Shown here: piece after piece, positions 9,764 through 21,340 of the stretch
Layout: each line of letters opens with the position of its first letter
How positions within the stretch are numbered: position 1 is the first letter of the stretch
Assembly: GCA_016584305.1 (NCBI GenBank)
Contig: JACEEZ010019797.1
Span: forward strand, 1 to 64,000
Reading direction: 5' to 3'
Origin: Chionoecetes opilio
Lineage: Eukaryota > Arthropoda > Malacostraca > Decapoda > Majidae
Length of the DNA stretch: 64,000 bases
Notes under the pieces: model-generated
The model's database searches: none
What the model was told of the DNA's origin: nothing
Seen by the model: only the letters and a program-made list of their open reading frames with translations
Position numbers and translations under genes: made by a program

Positions 9764-12100
9764 ATGAAGGTCCCTTTGAGCCTTCGAGCATCTAACTCCA
9801 GGCCTTTGGTGAGCTGCAGCTGGTAGCTGCCCTCGAATCCCTTCCAGTGGCTTTCCCTCATGTATCATATCATCATCGCTTTGTTTGGTAACTGGTGGCG
9901 AGAGGAAGGCTGATTCACAGCAGGAGCCAGGGGCAATATAACCGAGTGTAGCGAAACGAGTGAAGGGACCGTGTGTGCGTGCTGCAGTGTAATTTTTAGT
10001 CGTGGCGTGAGGAGGACCTCGTGGGAATGTCAAGCCAGGAGGATCACTGGCACATGGTCGAATTGCAAGCGAGAAACCAAACAAGAGCCCCACGGTGGAC
10101 TTCACGCTAAGGGCGCCTAAGCTATTGCTACGCCTTGTTGCTGTTAAAAAGCGAGTGTGTATAGTCCACAGTCGTGTTGAGGCTAATTGTTTTTCGCGTT
10201 AGGATATTTTAAGTGTACGTGTATGTGAGTGAGTGTTTTTGGTGCCCTGCACGTGTAAATTCTTTTTGCCTAGCATAATTGATTATGTAAAATAGGAATT
10301 CGCTGCTCTGTATTTATCCTTCGATCTCTTTTGTTAGTAAATCCCATGCTCGTTTTTTATAGAATCCCGTTGGTCGTCACAGAAGTTTAAGTTCATGGGG
10401 CAGGATTTTTGTCCACCGAGTTTTTTGTGTGGTGGTGATATTGTGTCGAACTTAATTTCACACACCCGGTTCAAAAAAATCCCGATTGAAATATGATACA
10501 AATGTTACATTGTTAACCCGTGTGTTTTTAGATTTCGTAATGGATGTTTGTTACCTTGTCCAAGAATTGCCAAGTGTGTCCTGAGCTGGTATATAAAAGG
10601 CCCAGGTTTTTCTAGACACTACACAAGTCACACAACCACCTCCACACAACCGGCAACACCATCAGCTTCCCACAGCCCTCAAGATGCGTGCTTTCCCATC
10701 CCGTTAAGCTTTGCAGTTTACTGGCTGCTTGGGCAGTTACCGTGCCGCTGGTGCACGGCTAGTGACACCTTGCCACTTAAGCAAACGTGAACAACTTGAA
10801 AAACTATGTAACCACAATAACGCATGGCACAGTCAATACGTCAACCCGTTAGGTGAAGAAACATTGTAATTGTGTTCAAGCTCCCACCATACATGTTTTG
10901 GTTGGCAATTTATATGGAGGAAGTTTTTCATTGTTTAACATGATATTTTTCACTTTCCTTGCAATTGTTATTATACTTGCTTCAATGGGTTTCGGGTGGC
11001 ACGGAGATTCTTACATAAGGGGTTTTCTTTGTGTTCCCAAAACGAAACCCAGAAGCCACCCCATTTACATCGATAAAACTTCCTAGGCCACATGTAAAAT
11101 TAACGCACGAAGAAAATAATCCGACGTGTACATACGGCAGTATGACGTCCCCGGTTGGGAATCATATTGACAGGATATGGTAGTAACTCTAGCAACGATA
11201 CTTGTTCACATCATCAACAAATAAATTTCATCAATGCATGAATCACAGATTCTGTTTCTATGTTCGAGTCATAATTTTCCTTTGCACTAACCATCATGTT
11301 TGTTTTTCCTTCTGCGTTATGGCGTATAATTGCAGTGAGTGACTTTTGAAGCCTTCAGGATTACGTATTACAAGGAATAAAGGCCAAGCTGTTCAGTTGA
11401 AGAGTTTGAACGAGTGGCTGCCTAAACAATAAGAATTCCAGCGAATCGTAAGGCTTCCAATTCGATCAAGGTCGAAAAGGAATCATGCCAATCAAGAGTG
11501 GTCTCCCTTCCTTCTTAGACGGACTAAGTTTTACGCACTGAAGACGCCCTTGGTCTTGACCTCTTCATACCAACCTAGTAACTTTAACAACACTCCTTGT
11601 AGTAGACAAAATTATTTGTTTTTATATCCAGCAGTATTTGGGTTTTTGAAGAGTAATATAAATGTAAACAGTCATTCGAATATGTCAAATCTGCCAGTTG
11701 ACGTTGTCCAACTTAAATACACCTATCATATATTTACATGTATTTCTGATATCCATAATAATGAATGATGTGTTAGTAAAAAAAATTATTATGTACTACT
11801 TACTTTTTATTTGTATTTTCTTTATAATTAATAAACTCCTCCAATTGCGATGCGATTCTTATCTTCTGGTACCGTGGTTTTCGGATAAATACTTGGATTC
11901 CTATCCTGACAAATTCATTCGTACATCAAGAACAGTTTATTGACATACAAATTGTCAACAGGCAACATAAACTCCAGGGCATCTTATAGGGTTCGAACGC
12001 CTGCACAACCGAAATTCTAGCCTCTATTGGGCCTATAATCATGTACATCTCGTGTTCAGCAAAGCGACAATCTACTTCAAAATCACACACTAAGACAGGG
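9764..12100. repeat. left arm of a 2.3 kb inverted duplication
   Basis: Collinear in reverse complement with 16113-19988 over the whole length. Matching blocks are the CCTTCGAGCATCTA outer edge, the GCAATATA/GAGTGTAGCG block, the TATTTATCC/GGATAAATA block, the scygonadin-like gene and its 3' flank, and the SINE-like inner edge. It lacks the two transposons present in the right arm, so it preserves their empty sites near 10513-10520 and 10010-10020. Confidence 0.85.
10590..11432 (+). pseudogene. scygonadin-like antimicrobial peptide pseudogene
   Basis: This is the inverted paralogue of the open gene at 16781-17501. A TATATAAAAGG box at 10590-10600, a conserved 5' leader (ACAACCGGCAACACC) and the start ATGCGTGCTT at 10684 are retained. 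Two inserted bases soon after the start shift the frame into TAA at codon 8. The exon 2 remnant begins near 10999 (GGCACGGAGATTCTTACATA) but loses its cysteine-containing half. The exon 3 remnant is near 11319-11432. The promoter and leader are better preserved than the coding part, so a non-coding transcript is conceivable. It is not able to make the peptide. Confidence 0.8.
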
Positions 12101-12110
12101 ACGCTTACAC
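11940..12110 (-). repeat. SINE-like remnant shared by both duplication arms
   Basis: Inverted counterpart of 16130-16330. It holds a GGGTTCGAAC motif like a B box, and the right-arm copy has a 3' segment resembling that of the SINE at 19231 (TTGTATAGTCAATAA). Its presence in both arms means it inserted before the duplication. Confidence 0.5.
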
Positions 12111-12114
12111 TTCA

Positions 12115-15100
12115 CCTAGCATCACAGGGTTCTGTAAGGAGTGAATTCTGGGTTTGTGGTTTATGGTTCTGGGTGGTTTGTGATCCTGTCTAGTGTAAGC
12201 AACCAACTTTTTCCCTCAACATCTTTCTCTTACAGAAAGACCTCAATGTAAAGATCAACTTTACGACCTACACCACAACAACATATATTTTTTTACAAGT
12301 TTGAGTTTCCGTAATAACTTGTTAAACTTCACATGAATAACAATGAAGTGGTCCTGAATGCCTTATAAGGCGAAGCAGCATGATAGCAGCCTTTTGCGAT
12401 AGCCTGTTAGTACCTGGAACCGAAAAGCCTGCTTAATGCCAGTTCGTGTATAACAGACAGAAACAGTTGTTAAAATAGTTGCCCTCGCGTTCCCAGCCTA
12501 TTCCTTTCCTTCCTACATCGCAACCCATCCCAACCTACGAATAACGTCAGTGAACTTTTGTCCTTCCTATTTTATGTATCTTCCTACCTTATGTGCCATT
12601 GGCTTCTGCTTGAAATTTCAAAGGCAAACATTGACAGCATGCCTATCTCCAAAAGATTCAATTCATATACAATTACATCAATAGAAGAAATGATATTAAC
12701 AATAACAATAACTACTACAACTACTAATTTACTACTATAACTGTTAGTTCTACTATGCGGAGGAAGTATTAGCAATTACATAAAATCAGCATTTAAATAG
12801 GGATAGTTTAATTGAATATCATCGAAACAGAAATATCAATTAGAAAAACAATAATGGATATATTAAAACCTAAAAATATTATATGATATTATTGTTAGTA
12901 CTACGAGACATACTGCTATTGGTGGCCTTGGCAGTATTGTTGATATAAAAAAACCACTAGTAATAATGTTAACAATATTTATAATACCGAGGATAGACAC
13001 GTTTTACAAGGAAAGGCTGACGAAATACAGAAACTTATAAGTGTCAATATTCCGCTTTTACTAACTTACTATAATTACTTCAAAGCTTAAAGGTAATAAT
13101 AATATAAAAATGTCCATCGTATGAAACTAAAGATCTGTTAATTAATGTCAGTGTATATAACACCGACGTTTTCGTCAAGTACGTGAGAGGAAGCTTTAAG
13201 TGACATTTAATTGTCAATGTCAGTGTCATTAATGTCGCCGATTTGAATTCGAGAGAACTGGAACCCAAAATGCCAGGGGTCGCTGGCAGTTTTAACTCAC
13301 TTTTTTGATAATAAGTTGGTCTACTGGAAAACAAAATATGGGCTTATTCCTCTGCACTTAAAACACAAAAGTATAATATTAAGAACGATTTTCTTCTATA
13401 TGTATATTGTATAGAAGCCTGATTCTGTAAAACATTGTATATAACCAAATAACCATGCAGGTTATAGTTGAGGAGGCGAGGTAAATGCTACTCTATGATA
13501 TTATATAGTCAATAACGAATGTTTAGAAGTTATCTATCTAGGCAGTCATATTTTCATGTTATTATTGTGTATCAATCAGATAGAAAGCCTGGAAGTGCAA
13601 TGAGTCGACGCGTGAAGTAATAATGTTTTGATTCAATCTTCCCGCCACAATCTCCCCCTCACCACTCCCCGCCGCGGCGTGTCGCCTCCACAATTATAAC
13701 CTACATTGTCGCAGCAACAAGCCGATTTCGGCATTCTTTATTCTTCGTTTTTCCAAGGCATTGCTTATTGTATTTTGACAAGCGTTTGCCAGACACAGCA
13801 GTACTGTCTTAGAAAACAGTGTGAACATCGCCCAAATTTTACATGCCACAATATACATGTAAAAAATATATTAAGCTTTGCTACTCGATGCGAGTGATTT
13901 GCATTAAATTGCTATTATAGAACGTTCCATCGTAATGCATGTCATCATTAATTAGTAGAACAACAGAAGAACTATATTTTTTGTTATTCAGCTGCGGTGC
14001 ATCAATGTTTATCGCGAAATTAATTTATGAAAAATATTAGTCGCGGAGCCAAAACACAGTAGACCAACCTTTGAGTTAAAACTGCCAGCGACCACTGGCA
14101 TTTCTCGAGTTTCAGATTATTGGAATTCTCGCCGAACACCAACCGAATTTTTTTTCCCAGGTTGCGTGGTATGGTGTGTTTTGTTGATCTCGGGAGCAGA
14201 GCGCGGAGTCAAATATCTGCTCCACTGTAGTCTCCCCAACCAGCAAAATATCTTTCTGCTTCAGGTTTGCCAAGTTCCTACCCAGGCGCAGAGTGGTTTT
14301 ATCCGTGGTTCAAACTAAGCTCATGTTAGCTCTTGGTGTTGGTGTTAAAAACCGCGTTCTTGAGTTTGGAACCAATTGCGTCTAACATGGAAGTTCCACG
14401 TTAGGCTCTCCCTAGTACACGTTTAAAAAATCGGTCGATTGTTTAATTAATGGTGGAATGAAATTATGTAACCAGCTACCGCCAGGTGGCTTTGGCGTGC
14501 GGGCCAGAGAGAGAGAGAGTATGGCTTGGGGAACAGGTTGTGTTGAGGTGGAGTAGGATTTTGTTGGTGAAGATTATGAGTACAGATGAAGTTTTTGTGT
14601 AACTGTGTTGGGGATGACTGGAATATTGTGAATATACTAATAACTGATATTTGTATGAAATTACTGGAGCTTTGAAGTGTATTAGTTACGGTCGTTTTAT
14701 GGAGAGGTAAACATCGAAGAACTATTTTGGGTAAGGTAGTGATAGATAAGAGCATTTATTATGTATTGTGGAATTGTTGTGTAGATAAATTGGACGAAGG
14801 ATCATTGGGTGGGTATCATTGCGTGATGTCAGTGTGATATAGCTTAATTCAAGGTTGTAGTATTGCATTTTTCATAAACTGAGAGTGAGTTAAGAAGACT
14901 GTATCGTTGTGGGGTGCGTTGGTACATTTAAGGGGAGTGCAACCTGATGTAATATCTGTCCCTGGCGTTGTCATGGGTGGCATAATCTATAAGGGAGGAA
15001 TGTTGCTTATAATTACTTGGTCAATAACACAACACATTACTTGCAGAGATTTATGTATAATATGAAGGAGCTGAGGTCGTGATAGTCGTCAAATAAAATT

Positions 15101-15600
15101 TTGAGGCATTGAAAGCTGATAATTAGCCTTTGCAGGTATCTATATTCGCGGGTATCTATAATGGGATTAATATTGTTACTGTTAATCGTGCGTTTAAGCA
15201 TCAGAGATGTGATGGTGATGGCTAATGATATAAAAAAATTCTATCAGGATGGTGGTGGCCCTTCTGCTGATCCAATCCGTTACGAAATGAGTCAGTCAGT
15301 CATCTTCAATTTCAAAATCTGCATCATTGCAGTCACTGAGTTCTTCATCATAATACAGACCTCCAAGAGCGGGTAGTTGAACGAAAACTGGCACTGGGAT
15401 TTCAGCTGAATGAGGCACTAGATGTTTAGCTGATGGTAGACTAGGATACTCAGTTTTAAATGTTTTTCTAGTTATGTCCTCAATTTTTCACTAAACAAAA
15501 GTAATAGTCTGTGCAATGCTCTTTTGGCTCTTCCCAAATCATACTTATACTAAATGCCAACTTATCATAAGTTTCCTTGTCCACATCCGTAAATATTCGA
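12115..15600. other. AT-rich spacer between the duplication arms
   Basis: No domain-bearing frame was found. The visible structure is a pair of inverted blocks of about 95 bp (13225-13325 and 14058-14150) sharing AGTAGACCAAC, GAGTTAAAACTGCCAGCGA and TCTCGAG-type cores. A short GA run lies near 14505. Everything else is unassigned. Confidence 0.4.
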
Positions 15601-15629
15601 CACACTGCCTGCCCGGGAATTCCCGGGTC

Positions 15630-16025
15630 TGTCCTCTACATATACAGGGCATGAGGCTAGCTTGGACCCACGCCTTCCAGAACCTCGGAATGTGGCTTGA
15701 CCGGGTCCTCCACTTCACCACTCAGGTCACGTATCTGAAGGAGAGGGCTGAGACCAGGCTCAACGTCATGAGGGCCATGACCAGGACACACGCCGGGGCC
15801 ACGTCATCAGTGCTGCGCCTCTTCTACGTGCACACTGTGCGTGCCCTTGTAGACTACAGCGCGCCCGTGCTTGTCGCGTTATCGCTCACTCAGCAGAGGA
15901 AGTTAGAGGTCCTTCAGAACCGAGCTTTGAGGACCCTGCTGGGGGCACCGCGCTGGACAAACACCCGCGTCATGCAGGCAGAGGCACGGTTGGTGCCCCT
16001 AGCCACCAAAATTTTCTTTACCTTG
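15630..16025 (+). pseudogene. non-LTR retrotransposon (jockey-like) ORF2 C-terminal fragment
   Basis: The translation carries the conserved block just after the reverse transcriptase of arthropod jockey/I-like elements: LGMWLDRVLHFTTQVTYLKE, RLNVMRAMTR, ATSSVLRLFYVHTVRALVDY, SAPVLVALS, RKLEVLQNRALRTLLGAPRW and MQAEARLVPL. It starts and stops abruptly; the catalytic domain is absent and the 3' side runs into a CT microsatellite. It is a dead fragment. The frame extends upstream to 15516 only by chance. Confidence 0.85.
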
Positions 16026-16045
16026 GACAGTTATAGTGATAACCC

Positions 16046-16048
<3 letters not shown>

Positions 16049-16101
<53 letters not shown>
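16049..16101. repeat. (CT)n microsatellite
   Basis: Near-perfect CT run directly after the LINE fragment. Confidence 0.95.
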
Positions 16102-16104
<3 letters not shown>

Positions 16105-16780
16105 AAGCATTCAATGTCTAGTGTGATTGAAGTAGATTGTCGCTTGCAAACACGAGATGTACATGGATATAGGCCCTATAGAGGCTAAGAATTCGTGTGC
16201 AGCGTTCGAACCCTAGTAGATGCCTGTGTTTTATTGAGGCCTGGAGACAGTTTGTATTGTCAATAAACTTGCTGCTGATGTTACGAGTGATTTGTCTAGA
16301 TAGGATCCAAGTATTTTATCCCAAAAACACGGTAACCAGGAGATAAGATCGCATCGCAATTGGAGAGTTTTATTAATATAAAGAAATACAAATAAAAAGT
16401 AAGTTAAATTGCATATTTTTTTTTTTTTACTAACACCATCATCATTATTATGGATAATTATATAATCAGAATACCTGTAAATATATGCTAGGTGTATTTA
16501 AAGTTCAAATTCAATTGTCAGATTTAACATATTCGAATGACTGTTATATATAACTATTACTCTTCAGACACAAATTATGTGCATATAAAAACAAGTAATT
16601 TGTGTACTACAAAAATGTTGTTCAAGTTATTTTAGTTGATATGAATTGAAGAGTCAGGAGCCAAGGCGTCTTCAGTACGTAAATATTAGTCCGTCTAAGA
16701 AAGGAAGGAGACCAATCTTGATGGCATTGATTCCTTCGCCCTTGGTCCGATAGGAAGCCTTAGGAATCGCAGGAAAGTCT

Positions 16781-17501
16781 TTATGAATGAGTTTCCATCC
16801 AGTCTTCCACTTCTGCAGCATTGATCACCTTCATATCAATTGCTTTATCTACGAAATCTTCGAAGGCTTTAAGATTCACCGTCACTGCAACGTTGCCAGT
16901 AGCTGCAGAAGGAAGAACATGAATGGTTAGTGTCAAAGGAAATACATGACCCGAACATAGAACAGAATATGTGATTCATTCATTGAAATGATTTGTCGAT
17001 GATGAACAAGTATCTGTTGGTAGAGTTACTTACCAAATCCTGTAATATGACCCCATTTGTCGCACTTCATCCAAGCGCTGAACCCGTCGAATTCATTGGG
17101 CTTTGTGGTAATTTTACATTTCTCGCCTACGAAGTCTAAAGGTGTAATGCCGGAGTTGCTTCTGGTTCTCGTTTTGGGACACAAAAGAAACCCTTTATGT
17201 AAGAATCTCCGTGCCACCTAAACCCTCGACAGCAAGTATAACAATTGCAAGGAAGTTAAAATATTCATGTTAACAAATGAAAAACTTCTCCATATAATTG
17301 CCACCAACATATGGTGGAGCTTGAACACATTACAATGTTCTTAACCTACCGGGTTGACTTAGTTGCCAGTGCCATGCGTGTGGTTATAAACTTCTTAAAT
17401 TCTTCATGTTGTTCAGGTGACACGTCACTAGCCGTGCACAGTGGCACGGTGACTGCCAGCAGCAGCACCACTGAAAAGCTTAACAGGATGGAAGCACGCA
17501 T
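16781..17501 (-). CDS. scygonadin-like secreted antimicrobial peptide (3 exons)
   Basis: The coding sequence is the complement of 17350-17501, 17034-17206 and 16781-16902, giving 148 aa. All junctions are GT/AG (donors GTAGGT and GTAAGT; last acceptor preceded by TTCCTTCTGCAG), with phases 2 and 1 that match. Residues 1-24 are a signal peptide (MRASILLSFSVVLLLAV...). A two-cysteine loop follows (C81 and C99, 17 residues apart, then D-K-W), and the C terminus is helical and acidic with the stretch AAEVEDWM. This loop spacing, C-x-x-W and E-V-E-D-W agree with scygonadin, an anionic peptide known from mud-crab male reproductive tissue; anti-lipopolysaccharide factors are a more distant alternative. 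The expected product is secreted and membrane-active against bacteria. Exon 2 has a second AG 12 bases upstream, but only the one used keeps the frame. A dead inverted paralogue lies at 10590-11432. Tissue of expression cannot be read from the sequence. Confidence 0.8.
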
Positions 17502-17583
17502 CTTGAGGCTGTGGGAGCTGATGGGTGTTGCCGGTTGTGTGGAGGTCGTTGGTGTGACTTGGTAGTGTCTGGAAAGCCTGGCC

Positions 17584-17590
17584 TTATATA
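17584..17590 (-). promoter_or_regulatory. TATA box of the scygonadin-like gene
   Basis: TATATAA on the complement lies 83 bp upstream of the start codon, with the same spacing and surroundings in the left-arm copy. It implies a leader of roughly 50-60 bases. Confidence 0.7.
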
Positions 17591-17673
17591 TCAGCCAGGA
17601 CACTCTTATGCAATTCTTGACAAGTAAAACACCATTACTGAAATATAAACACACGGTTAACAATGTACATATG

Positions 17674-18158
17674 CAGTGGCGGCTCGTGATAAAATAAAAT
17701 GGAGGGACTGTAAACTTGACACAAAACGTATAGGATACACAAATTATATTAAAAGTATGACTGCCTAGGTATAGTTATAGGGTATATAGGGCTTCACACT
17801 TGCTGCAACATGCCGCCTCCTCCTATATAACCTTCTTGGTCCACATGCAATGTAAACACGGGAGGACTGAGCAGCTGATCGAGCTGGCTCGACTGCAGCC
17901 CATTATGTTCACTAGTGGCGCGGCGGCGGCGCAGGAATGAATTGTACAGCAAATATGGAAGTAATTTAAATTCTGTCTGGTTTTAATGAAAGCATTAGTA
18001 AAGTTTTGAAAATAATTATTAACATATAATGACTTCTTATTATGATATATTTGTTAGTAGTGTATAATTTCTGCTGTGTCTCTAAAGGCATCATACACCT
18101 GGCAGTGAGGGTCTGGGGGTGCTGCAGCTCTGCAGCCATATGCCACGAGCCTCCACTG
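17674..18158. mobile_element. hAT-like MITE, 485 bp, 8-bp target duplication
   Basis: Ends are inverted repeats (CAGTGGCGGCTCGTG at left, CAGTGGAGGCTCGTG on the complement at right). Flanks TACATATG and AACATATG are near-identical 8-mers. The left duplication arm shows the unoccupied site (AACATTTG context near 10513), so insertion followed the duplication. No coding capacity. CAGNGG ends and an 8-bp duplication fit hAT. Confidence 0.85.
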
Positions 18159-18802
18159 AACATATGTATCAAATATCAATCAGGAAGTTTTTGGAACATG
18201 GTGTGTGAATAAGGTTCGACACAATCTCACACACACACAAAAACTCGTTTGACCAAAAATCCCGCCCCATGAACTTACACTTTTGTACGACCAACGGAGT
18301 TCTAGAAAAACGAGCATGGGATTACTAACAAAGAAATAGAGGATAAATACAGACGCAGCGATAAATCTATCTAACATTTATCAAATAGGCTAGGGAAAAG
18401 AATACACGTGCGGGCAGCAAAACACTCACTCACATACACGCACTTTTAAAATATCCTAAATCAAATCAAATAGCCTCAAGTCCTTAACACGACTGACTAT
18501 ACACACCGCTTTAAAGCACAAGGAGTATCAATTATTATCTTAGGCGACCTTAGCGTTGAAGTCCACGTGGGGCTTGTTTGGTCCCTCGCTGCAATTTCGG
18601 CCATGTGCAGCGCACCTCCTGGCTTGACAGTCCACGACACAGTCTATAACGGTCATCCGACGCGCAGGTTGGGGGTGGGGCTTAGTGACGTCACGCGATC
18701 CAGGTGACGATACAGTGATACAGTGTGTACTCGCGGTTGCCACTCGGTGAAATTATGAATGATTTAATCATTATCTTTACTAGTAATGGAACATTACATT
18801 AC

Positions 18803-19109
18803 CTTATAACAACACAATTGGTATTAATGGACATGTTATTTACCAAATATGCAGTACATGAAAAAAACATGGATGTAATAAACAATACAGTAAAAGGCTA
18901 GGTGGCATGGTTTTGGGGCGGGGGAGGATGTAACACGTGACTCTGACACGTGACTCAGCTGGCGCAGCCTAGTCCCTCCTTCCTCCCCCGCCCCAACACG
19001 ATGGCACGTAGCCTTTTACAGTATTGTTTATTACAGCCCTGCTGTTTTCATGTACTGCTTATTTGGTAAATAACATGTCCATTAATACCAATTGTGTTGT
19101 TATAAGGTA
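18803..19109. repeat. nested palindrome with about 125-bp arms
   Basis: The arm beginning ATTACCTTATAACAACAC and running through TAAACAATACAGTAAAAGGC is inverted after a roughly 50-bp spacer that contains two ACACGTGACTC copies. Fold-back MITE-like, nested in the 18638-19716 element. Confidence 0.85.
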
Positions 19110-19500
19110 ATAGTCTATTACTACCACTGCTATTGCTACTACTAACACTACTATTACTACTATTACCACTACCTACTACTTTACAACTACTACTACTATA
19201 CGACTACTTCTACTGCTACTATTATTACTGCCCGTCAGGGTGGCAAGGTTGGTAGAGACGTGAGCTTGCAATGTGCAGAGTCCCTGCGCATTCGGTCAGC
19301 GGTTCGAGTCCGCCTAGTTCGTGCTGACGTGGCGGCGCTTTGTATAGTCAATAACCTTGTAGTTGGTACTTGCAAAGTGTCTAGATAAGATGAAAATCTT
19401 ATCTTATCTTACTATTATTACTACTACAATTGTTACTATTACTACTACTACAACCACTACTACTACTACTATAGTATGGGGAGTAGTATTTATTATTGTT
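19110..19500. repeat. (ACT)n/(TAC)n trinucleotide repeat, split by a SINE
   Basis: Imperfect ACT/TAC repeats occupy 19115-19230 and 19408-19475. The SINE at 19231-19408 sits between them, consistent with insertion into the repeat. Confidence 0.8.
19231..19408 (+). mobile_element. tRNA-derived SINE
   Basis: A good A-box region (AAGGTTGGTAGAGACGTGAG) and a perfect B box (GGTTCGAGTCC) are spaced as in a tRNA. A short body follows (TTTGTATAGTCAATAACC) and a tail of ATCTT repeats. Not a functional tRNA: the acceptor stem does not close. Confidence 0.75.
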
Positions 19501-19999
19501 GTTTTTATTGTTAGTTAGTTAGTTATATTAACTTAGAAATAGAATATGGTAGGACATAAACGTGGGCGCACGGAGCGGATCCCACCCGCCTCTCAGCTAT
19601 GCTGCTGATAGAATGAGGCAGATCGAGAGGGCTTGGGGTGGCCTGGATCGCGTGACGTAGGTGCGCCGCGTGAGCCAAAACTCGTCCAGCCGTTCGGAAG
19701 ACCGTTATAGACTGTGGTCCACGAGGTCCTCCTCACTCACGACCTAAAAAGTACACTGCAGCACGCACACACGTGTTCCTTCACTCGTTCGCTACACTCG
19801 CTATATTGCCCCTGGCTCTGCTAAATCAGTCTCCCTCGCCACCTGTACCAAACAAAGCGGAGCGATAGATACAGGAGAAAGCACTGGAAGGGTCAAGCGG
19901 CAGCTGCAGCTCACCAAATTCAAGGTTGGGTAAGGAGGGTGTGCGAGAGGCCTGGAGCTAGATGCTCGAAGGCTCAGAGGGAGCCTGTAATATAGAGGT

Positions 20000-20578
20000 G
20001 AATTCTACTCTGTTTATCTTGTCTTGTTTACAAAATATCAGCTGATAACTTTGGCAAATGTGATTGGCTGGCGTCGGTCATTCTGTACACTGTAATTAGC
20101 TGACTGGTATTGGCTGGCGTGACTATTTGTTCTGCATGCAAATTTTACCTCTGTTTGAAAGGCCGGTGAAATTGAGCTTACAGTAATCGTCCAGACCCAT
20201 TTTTTATTTGCATAAGTATGTTGAATTATCATTCAAAACACCTAATCCACAAAAAATAATTCATTTCCACGCCTTAATTCCGTAAAAACACGACATTTGT
20301 ATAATGCGCGGCAAATAAATCAGCCTCTTTCCAGCCGCCGCGCAAAACTTGCTGATGACGATGACGTCCCGGGAGCATATTGCCGAAGTCTATTGCTATA
20401 CGGGATCAGGGGAAATTGGAACCAATCAGCGCGCGGTGAGGGCGGGGGTGTGGGAGGGGCTTATACACGCTTATACTCAGACGTCCACACACAATATTTA
20501 CGGGTAACTTGCTCATTTTGTGGGCAGAATAAATTCATCTTATAATTCTCTCTCTCTCTCTCTCTCTCCTTTTCTCTC

Positions 20579-20630
<52 letters not shown>

Positions 20631-20687
20631 CCTCCTCCTCCTCTCTCTCTCTCTTCCTCTCTCCTCTCTCTCTCTCTCTCTCCTCTC

Positions 20688-20754
<67 letters not shown>

Positions 20755-20802
20755 CTCTCTCTCTTCTCTCTCTCTCTCTCCTCTCTCTCTCTCCTTTTCC
20801 TC

Positions 20803-20845
<43 letters not shown>

Positions 20846-21340
20846 CTCTCTCTACATATATATTATTTAAATAAAGTCACGCACAATATCTGCTCACAAA
20901 AGTAGCAAGTTACCCGTACATATTGTGTGTGGACGTCTGAGTATAAGCCCCTCCCACACCCCCGCTCTCACCGCGCGCTGATTGGTTCCAATTTCCCCTG
21001 ATCCCGTATAACAATAGACTTCGGCAATATGCGTCCCGGGAGGCAACAAACTGCATCACAGAGCTTGCCTCTCCCCGGCGCACAAACATTATCCACAAAT
21101 TTATCGTGGCCGTATATGTCGGAAACGGGTGCTAGGCTCTCTGGAAAGGCACAGCGTTCTTCCTGCACCCATAAAGGATGCATGTATATACCATATCGCT
21201 AAAACAATCTATCAGAGACACCCAAGATTCTTCAAGTACTATATTTATTTCTGCGTTTACGTGTATTTGTATTACCGCGGGGGTGAGGCCGCCTCGAGAG
21301 ACGTCACCGACCCATGATGCGTCGTTGTCTGCTAGCCGTC
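20000..21340. repeat. long dispersed repeat with inner inverted repeats around a CT tract
   Basis: Segment 20180-20360 matches 41473-41660 directly (AATCGTCCAGACCCATTTTT, CACCTAATCCACAAAAAA and others). Segment 21170-21310 matches the complement of 41650-41790 (GAAGCACCCAAAATTC-like block). Inside, 20380-20540 and 20880-21035 are inverted copies of one another and bracket a CT microsatellite. No protein domain is seen; open frames follow the repeats. Confidence 0.7.
20549..20850. repeat. (CT)n microsatellite, about 300 bp
   Basis: Long imperfect CT/CCT tract. The open frame at 20520-20870 is only its Ser-Leu translation. Confidence 0.95.

Larger units (their letters stand above)
18638..19716. 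mobile_element. 1.08 kb TIR element with 8-bp target duplication (composite)
   Basis: Left end CACAGTCTATAACGGTC and right end GACCGTTATAGACTGTG are perfect inverted repeats over 17 bp. Both sides carry the direct repeat GTCCACGA (18630-18637, 19717-19724). The left duplication arm lacks it (empty site near 10015). Inside are a nested palindrome, a trinucleotide repeat and a SINE. No transposase. The 8-bp duplication suggests hAT-type or P-type mobilisation. Confidence 0.85.
16113..19988. repeat. right arm of the inverted duplication
   Basis: Reverse-complementary to 9764-12100. After removing two inserted elements (485 and 1079 bp, each with an 8-bp target duplication) its length is about 2.3 kb, equal to the left arm. 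It contains the open scygonadin-like gene. Confidence 0.85.

Noticed and set aside
19231..19330. Possible tRNA gene
   Set aside because: Internal promoter boxes are good but the acceptor stem does not pair and a SINE tail follows.
20520..20870. Open frame of 116 codons
   Set aside because: It is the Ser-Leu translation of the CT microsatellite.
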